The position numbers and the translations under genes are program-made. A model generated the notes under the pieces. That model ran no database searches and was not told where the DNA came from. It saw only the letters and a program-made list of their open reading frames with translations. A DNA stretch of 11,886 bases from the NCBI GenBank assembly GCA_031409855.1, contig JANNYA010000018.1, forward strand, positions 1 through 11,886, given 5' to 3'. Shown in pieces: positions 7,788 to 11,886 of the stretch (its first letter is position 1; each line of letters begins with the position of its first letter). This DNA is from JANNYA01 sp031409855 (GTDB lineage Bacteria; Pseudomonadota; Gammaproteobacteria; Xanthomonadales; SZUA-5).

Positions 7788-8435
7788 ATGTTTTTCGGCA
7801 AAAAGAAGACTGAACTACCCACTGCCGCCGACGCACTTCCAGGGCGCAGCACCGAAATGGCGCTGCATGACTTCCACGCGGTGTTGGGCACGGCATTGAA
7901 GGCGCCCTTTCCGGCGGGCAGCCACGAGCTAATCATTGGCATGGGTTGTTTTTGGGGTGCAGAGCGCAAATTTTGGCAGGTGCCGGGGGTGATTAGCACC
8001 GCCGTTGGTTACAGTGCTGGCATCACACCGAACCCAAGCTATCAAGAAGTGTGCACCGGCATGACCGGCCATAATGAAGTGGTGCGGGTTGTTTATGACC
8101 CGAGCAAAGTCAGTATTGAACAATTGCTGCAAATTTTTTGGGAAGCGCATAACCCAACGCAAGGTATGCGCCAGGGCAACGATTCGGGTACGCAATACCG
8201 CTCGGGGATCTACACGACGCGCGCCGAGCAAAAAGTGGTGGCGGAGGCGTCGAAACTAGCCTATCAAGCGCGCTTGAGCGCCGCCGGATTGGGCACGATC
8301 ACAACCGAAATTTTGCCCGCAGGTGCTTTTTATTACGCGGAAAACGAGCATCAGCAATACCTCGCTAAAAATCCAGGCGGCTATTGCGGGCTGGGCGGCA
8401 CGGGCGTGAGTTGCGCCATTGGTGCAGCGGTATGA
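7788..8435 (+). CDS. msrA: Peptide-methionine (S)-S-oxide reductase MsrA
   Basis: MsrA reduces the S epimer of methionine sulfoxide in proteins and free methionine, using thioredoxin for recycling. The 215-residue product carries the catalytic GCFWG motif (C54), the TGHNE segment with catalytic-site Glu (E97), and two C-terminal resolving cysteines, C200 and C209. This matches the three-Cys arrangement of E. coli MsrA (C51, C198, C206) in spacing as well as length. The N-terminal extension with 'ADALPGR' is also E. coli-like. No signal peptide is present, so it should be cytoplasmic. GGAG (7778-7781) lies 6 bases before the ATG, a good ribosome site. The gene ends in ATGA, opening a 14-codon ORF that leads into the next gene. 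Confidence 0.97.
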   Translation: MFFGKKKTELPTAADALPGRSTEMALHDFHAVLGTALKAPFPAGSHELIIGMGCFWGAERKFWQVPGVISTAVGYSAGITPNPSYQEVCTGMTGHNEVVRVVYDPSKVSIEQLLQIFWEAHNPTQGMRQGNDSGTQYRSGIYTTRAEQKVVAEASKLAYQARLSAAGLGTITTEILPAGAFYYAENEHQQYLAKNPGGYCGLGGTGVSCAIGAAV

Positions 8436-8476
8436 ATTCCAATAATACCCAAGTAACGACGCTGGCTTGGGCATGA
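8432..8476 (+). CDS. 14-codon linker ORF between msrA and the CBU_0592-like gene
   Basis: A minimal ORF starts with the ATG overlapping the msrA stop (ATGA at 8432-8435) and stops with the TGA overlapping the next gene's ATG (ATGA at 8473-8476). The peptide, MNSNNTQVTTLAWA, has no recognisable function. The double 4-base overlap suggests terminating ribosomes could restart at each junction and so reach a downstream gene that lacks its own Shine-Dalgarno sequence. It may be a translational relay rather than a functional peptide, or chance. Confidence 0.35.
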   Translation: MNSNNTQVTTLAWA

Positions 8477-8709
8477 GCAGCTCGGAATGGGTCGCAACCT
8501 TTGGCGTCAGCCTGCTTCTGTTGGCGTATCTTTTGGACATCACCGATAAAATCGAGGATGACAGCCCTTGGTTTTATGCGCTCAACATGGTGGGTGCGGG
8601 CATGGCCAGCGGTGCGGCGTGGATGATCCCGTTTTGGCCGTTCGTGGTGCTGGAAGGCGTTTGGTCAGCCGTGTCAGCGGTGGCGCTATTTAAACGTCTA
8701 AAAAAATAA
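8473..8709 (+). CDS. Small CBU_0592-like membrane protein
   Basis: This 78-residue protein has about three hydrophobic helices and resembles the CBU_0592-like domain: a hydrophobic N-terminal segment, then 'ALNMVGAGMAS' and 'VVLEGVWSAVSAVALF' with a conserved Glu and Trp, ending in a basic RLKK tail. It should be an integral inner-membrane protein; its biochemical role is not known. The ATG at 8473 is preferred to an in-frame TTG at 8467 because it forms an ATGA junction with the preceding mini-ORF. No Shine-Dalgarno precedes either, consistent with translation by coupling from msrA. Confidence 0.75.
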   Translation: MSSSEWVATFGVSLLLLAYLLDITDKIEDDSPWFYALNMVGAGMASGAAWMIPFWPFVVLEGVWSAVSAVALFKRLKK

Positions 8710-8742
8710 CTTTAAAACGACGCGCGCGCGCCGCCTAGCTCA

Positions 8743-8764
8743 GCTAAATTTAGCGCAAATTTGC
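8743..8764. promoter_or_regulatory. Two abutting AT-core palindromes upstream of the gamma-glutamyl hydrolase
   Basis: GCTAAATTTAGC (8743-8754) and GCAAATTTGC (8755-8764) are both perfect palindromes, share an AAATTT core flanked by GC ends, and touch with no gap. They end 13 bases before the ATG at 8778 and directly precede the purine-rich CGGGAA (8765-8770) ribosome site. Tandem symmetrical sites in front of a gene suggest a repressor binding as two dimers, or stem-loops that mask the ribosome site. A run of CG dinucleotides (8721-8730) lies just upstream. Confidence 0.45.
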
Positions 8765-8777
8765 CGGGAACACGTAA

Positions 8778-9533
8778 ATGCAAAAGATCGGGATCACGCC
8801 AAGATTTATTGCGGGTGACAATAAAAGCCCAGACTCGCGCGGCGTGGATCGCATGGCGGTGGTGGATGCAAATAATCAGCTGGTGACGCGTTTTGGCGGG
8901 CTGCCACTGACGCTGCCGATGCTGCGTGAGCTAGACGGCGAGCGCCGCCGCGACGCCTTCAAAACCATCGTCGATACCCTCGATGGCCTGATGTTACAGG
9001 GCGGCACGGATGTCGAACCGCATCGTTACGGCGAACTGCCGATTAAGCCCAAATGGGGTGGCGACCCGCTGCGCGATCGCTTGGAGTTCGAGCTGGTGGA
9101 ACATTTTTTGAAAGCCGACAAACCGATTTTGGGGGTGTGTCGGGGTTTTCAGGTGCTCAACGTGGTTTTTGGCGGCAAGCTGTGCCAAGACATTCCTAGC
9201 CTGCATCAAAGCAGCGTGGCGATTGAACACTACGCACGCACAAACTATTTCGGCGCTGAGCATGAAATTTCACTTACTCCCGGCGGCGCGCTGGCGAGGA
9301 TGTATGGGCAGGAATCAGGCCGCGTCAACAGCGCGCACCACCAGGGCGTGATCGAGCTAGCGAAAAGCTTGAACGAAGAAGCGCGTGCGCCAGATGGCAT
9401 TTGTGAAGGCTTTCGCGCGCCAAATCATCGCTTTGTTGTTGCCGTGCAATGGCACCCAGAGTTTCATCATTTGACAACCGGGCTATTACCTCCTGAACCG
9501 CTGATGCGCGCGTTTTTAGCGGCGTGTGCCTAG
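8778..9533 (+). CDS. Gamma-glutamyl-gamma-aminobutyrate hydrolase family protein (peptidase C26, PuuD-like)
   Basis: This 251-residue class I glutamine amidotransferase-like enzyme has the nucleophile elbow PILGVCRGFQ (C121) and the catalytic WHPEF (H226, E228), giving a complete Cys-His-Glu triad. The N-terminal 'IGITPRF', the oxyanion-region 'LQGGTDVEPHRYGE' (73-86) and length fit PuuD-type hydrolases that cleave gamma-glutamyl-GABA in putrescine breakdown. Related members act on other gamma-glutamyl amides, so the substrate is not settled and no symbol is given. It is probably cytoplasmic. CGGGAA lies 7 bases before the ATG, preceded by two adjacent palindromes that may control it. The gene converges on an agmatine deiminase-family gene 58 bases away; both families belong to polyamine catabolism, a suggestive neighbourhood without co-transcription. 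Confidence 0.9.
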   Translation: MQKIGITPRFIAGDNKSPDSRGVDRMAVVDANNQLVTRFGGLPLTLPMLRELDGERRRDAFKTIVDTLDGLMLQGGTDVEPHRYGELPIKPKWGGDPLRDRLEFELVEHFLKADKPILGVCRGFQVLNVVFGGKLCQDIPSLHQSSVAIEHYARTNYFGAEHEISLTPGGALARMYGQESGRVNSAHHQGVIELAKSLNEEARAPDGICEGFRAPNHRFVVAVQWHPEFHHLTTGLLPPEPLMRAFLAACA

Positions 9534-9540
9534 CTTTTTT
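9518..9540 (+). terminator. Weak rho-independent terminator after the gamma-glutamyl hydrolase
   Basis: AGCGGC (9518-9523), a GTGT loop, then GCC and GCT separated by a 2-base bulge form a short stem running straight into six T residues (9535-9540). It overlaps the stop codon of the hydrolase. The short, bulged stem makes it weak. No matching terminator was seen for the convergent deiminase gene. Confidence 0.35.
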
Positions 9541-9591
9541 CGTGGTTGGGGCGTGGCGATGGACTTAAGACGCGCATTGTTGCCCGCTCGC

Positions 9592-10689
9592 CTAAGCCGG
9601 TTCTTGCTGCGTTGTGCAATGAATTCCGCCGCCACCTGCAGCGATCGCATCGATATTGATCTGCACAATACGGCGGCCCGGAAATAGCTGGTGCAGGGTT
9701 TCCTTGGCAGCTCGATCCGCCTTCGCATCACCAAATTCTGGCGCAATGACGGCGCCGTTGCAGACGTAAAAATTGACATAGCCTGCGGCAAAATCGTCGC
9801 TGGCAAATTTTCCACGGAGTTCAGACGGCGCTTGCAGCACATGCACTTCGAGCCGCTTACCGCTGGCGTCGTGCGCTTGCTTAAGTATGTCTAAGTGGCG
9901 CTTGGTCACGGCGTGGTCAAAAGAGTGTGGGTCAGGATCGTAGCCTGCGACTACCACGCCCGGGCTGGCAAAGCGCGCATAAAAATCCGTGTGGCCATCG
10001 GTAATGTCTTTGCCCTTAATGCCGGGCAACCAGATAATTTTGTCGAGCCCCAACAGGCGCTGCAGCTCGGCTTCGCACTCCCGCTTGCTGACTCCAGGGT
10101 TGCGATTCGCATTGAGCACACAACTTTCGGTGATGATTGCCGTGCCATGGCCATCAACTTCAATACCGCCGCCCTCCAAAACCAGCTCGGTTTGTAGGCG
10201 CGGCGCCATTGCAGCCTGGGCGACAAAACGCGCAACGCGCGCATCAGCTTCACAGTCCTGTTTGCCACCCCACCCATTAAAATTGAAGTCGACTGCGGTT
10301 TTTACACCGGCGTCATCAAGCAAAAATACCGGGCCAGTATCGCGCATCCACAAATCATCCAGTGGGCAGACGATCAGCTCAACCGCAGCACCCATTAGTT
10401 TTCGGGCGACTGCTAAATCTTGCTTGCGCACCAGCATCGTCACCGGCTCAAACTGCGCGACCGTTCGCGCAATCAACGCTAAATCCCGCTGCACTTGGGC
10501 AAATAGCTGAGCACCCCAAATTGGCTTTGCCGCGCCAAACGCCATCCAAGTCCGCTGATGCGGCTCCGCCTCATCGGGCATAAAGCGCTCTAGCGCAGCG
10601 GCATTCGTCGCGTAAGTAAGTGCAGGCTTAAACGCGGCAGCGCCCGCCATAATCGCAACGGAGGCGCAGAAATCTCGTCGGGACGGCAT
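9592..10689 (-). CDS. Agmatine deiminase / peptidyl-arginine deiminase family protein with Tat-type signal
   Basis: From the ATG at 10689 the protein has 365 residues, close to typical agmatine deiminases. Family motifs are complete: WMRDTGP (114-120), LEGGGIEVDG (171-180), DGHTD (231-235) and GGGGIHCTTQ with the nucleophile C358. The family hydrolyses guanidino groups; the usual substrate is agmatine, giving N-carbamoylputrescine and ammonia. Unusually for this enzyme, it opens with MPSRRDFCAS and an Ala-rich hydrophobic stretch ending near residue 30, a Tat-like twin-arginine signal, so folded export to the periplasm is predicted. A start 18 codons upstream (10743) would put the twin Arg further in; the ATG at 10689, with AAGGAA (10694-10699) just before it, is preferred. 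Substrate could also be another arginine derivative. It lies 108 bases downstream of a same-strand DUF2805 gene and may share its transcript. Confidence 0.9.
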   Translation of the reverse strand: MPSRRDFCASVAIMAGAAAFKPALTYATNAAALERFMPDEAEPHQRTWMAFGAAKPIWGAQLFAQVQRDLALIARTVAQFEPVTMLVRKQDLAVARKLMGAAVELIVCPLDDLWMRDTGPVFLLDDAGVKTAVDFNFNGWGGKQDCEADARVARFVAQAAMAPRLQTELVLEGGGIEVDGHGTAIITESCVLNANRNPGVSKRECEAELQRLLGLDKIIWLPGIKGKDITDGHTDFYARFASPGVVVAGYDPDPHSFDHAVTKRHLDILKQAHDASGKRLEVHVLQAPSELRGKFASDDFAAGYVNFYVCNGAVIAPEFGDAKADRAAKETLHQLFPGRRIVQINIDAIAAGGGGIHCTTQQEPA

Positions 10690-10797
10690 GTTTTTCCTTG
10701 GTGTTTCGTGATCGTACACCTTGGGATTTAGTGCCAGCCGCATCGGGCATAAAAAATTACGCCCTATTCAAGCGGAATCAGGCGCTCAATACGTCGT

Positions 10798-11037
10798 TTA
10801 AAATTCCAACACCTGCAACCGTGCCGCCAATTTGGCGCGGTGTTTGGTAACGCGCCCCGTGACGCGCGCGCGCCAAAGCCGAAAGCTGGAGGGTTTAAGT
10901 TCACGGCGCATCGTGCGAATCACGTCGGCTTCGCTGAAACCCGTTTTTTCGCGAATTTCGTCAAAGGTGGTGCGGTCTTCCCACGCCATGCGAATGATGC
11001 TGGACAACTCGGCTTCGGGTTTTGGTGTTGTGCTCAT
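10798..11037 (-). CDS. DUF2805 (TIGR03643-type) small protein
   Basis: The ATG at 11037 gives 79 residues matching the TIGR03643/DUF2805 family: 'IIRMAWEDRTTFDEI', then a helix-turn-helix-like 'TGFSEADVIRTMRRELKPSSFRLWRARV', ending in a basic TKH-containing tail. Family function is unknown; the charge pattern and HTH-like centre suggest nucleic acid binding, which is inference. An in-frame GTG at 11055 would add six residues but has no better ribosome site. It faces a divergent ATPase gene across a 187-base gap and sits upstream of the deiminase on the same strand. Confidence 0.85.
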   Translation of the reverse strand: MSTTPKPEAELSSIIRMAWEDRTTFDEIREKTGFSEADVIRTMRRELKPSSFRLWRARVTGRVTKHRAKLAARLQVLEF

Positions 11038-11224
11038 AGTGCGAGCTTGCCGCACGTTGTGTGAAGTAAGAATCTAGCTTGGGCATTATTAGCAATGGCT
11101 TGCCGAGTTAAGCCAAAGACAAGCTTGTCCTATCCCGCCGCTTAGCCTGCACCGGCCGCGACAAGCCGACGCCTTTCAAGCAATTTTGGCGCGGCACCGC
11201 GCAACTGCCTGTAAACTCCCGCGC
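11038..11224. promoter_or_regulatory. Divergent intergenic region with several inverted repeats
   Basis: No gene is seen here. Three symmetrical elements are present: TGGCTT-8-AAGCCA (11096-11115), a perfect 12-bp palindrome GACAAGCTTGTC (11118-11129) whose half-site GACAAGC recurs at 11160-11166, and GCGCGG-CA-CCGCGC (11189-11202). None is followed by a T-run. They probably serve the DUF2805 gene on one side and the ATPase on the other, as operators or cruciform-prone sites. Confidence 0.4.
11186..11215 (+). promoter_or_regulatory. Weak promoter candidate for the ATPase gene, possibly leaderless
   Basis: TTGGCG (11186-11191) and TGTAAA (11210-11215) are spaced 18 bases, with the GCGCGG-CA-CCGCGC inverted repeat occupying the spacer. 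If used, transcription would begin a few bases before the ATG at 11225, which also lacks a Shine-Dalgarno sequence, so the mRNA may be nearly leaderless. Both boxes are imperfect matches. Confidence 0.25.
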
Positions 11225-11886
11225 ATGCTAAAACACTTCAATACGGCGGGCCCCAATAAGCCTGAACTGCACTATGAGCTAGACCCGTTGGCGCGCATCG
11301 AGTTGGCGTCGGTGCTGGATTTGATTGCGCAGCAGCGCTACTTCGTGCTGCACGCGCCGCGCCAAACTGGCAAAACCACCTGTTTGTTGGCTTTGCGCGA
11401 CTATTTGAATAGCCAGACGAACTACGCCGCGCTTTACATCAATATTGAAGGGGCACAGGCGGCACGTAATGATGTCGCGAGTGCAGCCCAAGTGCTGGTT
11501 GGGCAACTTGCGGTGCAGGCGAAGCAATTATTGGGCATTGAAGCGATTGAGCAGCAGCGGCAAATATTGCTCGCGCGCGGCGCATTTGAGGCTTTTACCC
11601 ATGCGCTGCGGCTTCTGTCGGAATCATCGAGCAAAGCTATGGTGCTATTCATTGACGAGGTCGATTCCTTGGTCGGCGACACGTTAATTTCCTTACTACG
11701 CCAAATTCGTGCAGGCTACACTGACCGGCCCAAAAACTTCCCGCAAACGATTGTGCTTTGCGGCGTGCGCGATGTGCGCGACTACCGCATGACCATGGCG
11801 GATGGCGAAGTTATTACCGGCGGCAGCGCGTTCAATATCAAAGCTGAAAGCCTGCGCTTGGGCGATTTTAGTCAGGCAGAAATGAC
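11225..11886 (+). CDS. P-loop ATPase (AAA-type ATP-binding protein), 3' end outside window
   Basis: An open frame of 220 codons runs off the right edge. The start MLKHFNTAGPNKP and 'RYFVLHAPRQTGKTT' (Walker A, residues 44-52) followed by 'AMVLFIDEVDSL' (Walker B, D144 and E145) match a widespread group of stand-alone bacterial ATP-binding proteins whose members begin with FNTAGP and carry 'FVLHAPRQTGKT'. These resemble the AAA ATPases related to STAND/archaeal-type ATPases; cellular role is not established and the partner is unknown. The visible part covers the nucleotide-binding core only; the C-terminal domain that would decide the function is missing. No Shine-Dalgarno precedes the ATG, but family resemblance starts at the first residues, so the start is credible. 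Confidence 0.85.
   Translation, partial: MLKHFNTAGPNKPELHYELDPLARIELASVLDLIAQQRYFVLHAPRQTGKTTCLLALRDYLNSQTNYAALYINIEGAQAARNDVASAAQVLVGQLAVQAKQLLGIEAIEQQRQILLARGAFEAFTHALRLLSESSSKAMVLFIDEVDSLVGDTLISLLRQIRAGYTDRPKNFPQTIVLCGVRDVRDYRMTMADGEVITGGSAFNIKAESLRLGDFSQAEM

Noticed and set aside
8721..8730. Run of CG dinucleotides as a microsatellite or Z-DNA element
   Set aside because: Only five CG units in a GC-rich genome where short CG runs recur in coding regions; not distinctive.
8731..8770. tRNA-like 'TAGCTCAGC' D-arm sequence
   Set aside because: No acceptor stem, anticodon arm or T-arm could be fitted around it; the region is better explained by two adjacent palindromes.

Overview
The window looks like chromosomal DNA of a Gram-negative bacterium, most likely a gammaproteobacterium. 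The grounds are an E. coli-like msrA, a predicted Tat-exported deiminase, HlyIII/TrhA, a DUF2805 (TIGR03643-type) protein and moderate-to-high GC with tightly packed genes. The species cannot be named from sequence alone. No rRNA, tRNA, CRISPR array, insertion sequence or integrase was seen, and no stretch over 300 bases lacks a gene.

Layout. Positions 1-5994 (minus strand) are one uninterrupted reading frame of 1998 codons that runs off the left edge. It encodes the N-terminal part of a giant secreted protein: signal peptide, DUF11-like adhesin repeats with an inserted beta-rich domain, a GEVED domain, and the first residues of what resembles a gingipain-type (C25) cysteine peptidase. A 246-bp divergent intergenic region (5995-6240) holds hairpins, a dyad and short repeats. 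It separates this gene from a plus-strand group: a PAQR/hemolysin III membrane protein (6241-6891), a two-gene unit of a small unknown protein plus a nucleotidyltransferase-fold protein (6956-7748), msrA (7788-8435), a 14-codon linker ORF, a small CBU_0592-like membrane protein (8473-8709), and a class I amidotransferase-like gamma-glutamyl hydrolase (8778-9533).

Convergent to these, on the minus strand, are a predicted Tat-exported agmatine deiminase-family enzyme (9592-10689) and, upstream of it, a short DUF2805 protein (10798-11037). A second divergent intergenic region (11038-11224) with several perfect inverted repeats leads to a plus-strand P-loop ATPase (11225 onward) cut by the right edge.

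Functional links are modest. The hydrolase and the deiminase both belong to families used in polyamine catabolism (gamma-Glu-GABA hydrolysis; agmatine to N-carbamoylputrescine), but they are convergent rather than co-transcribed. MsrA repairs oxidised methionine and appears translationally coupled to the small membrane protein. The least explained parts are the giant adhesin-protease fusion, the toxin-antitoxin-like pair at 6956-7748 (AT-richer than its surroundings), and the palindromes near 8743-8764 and in 11038-11224.
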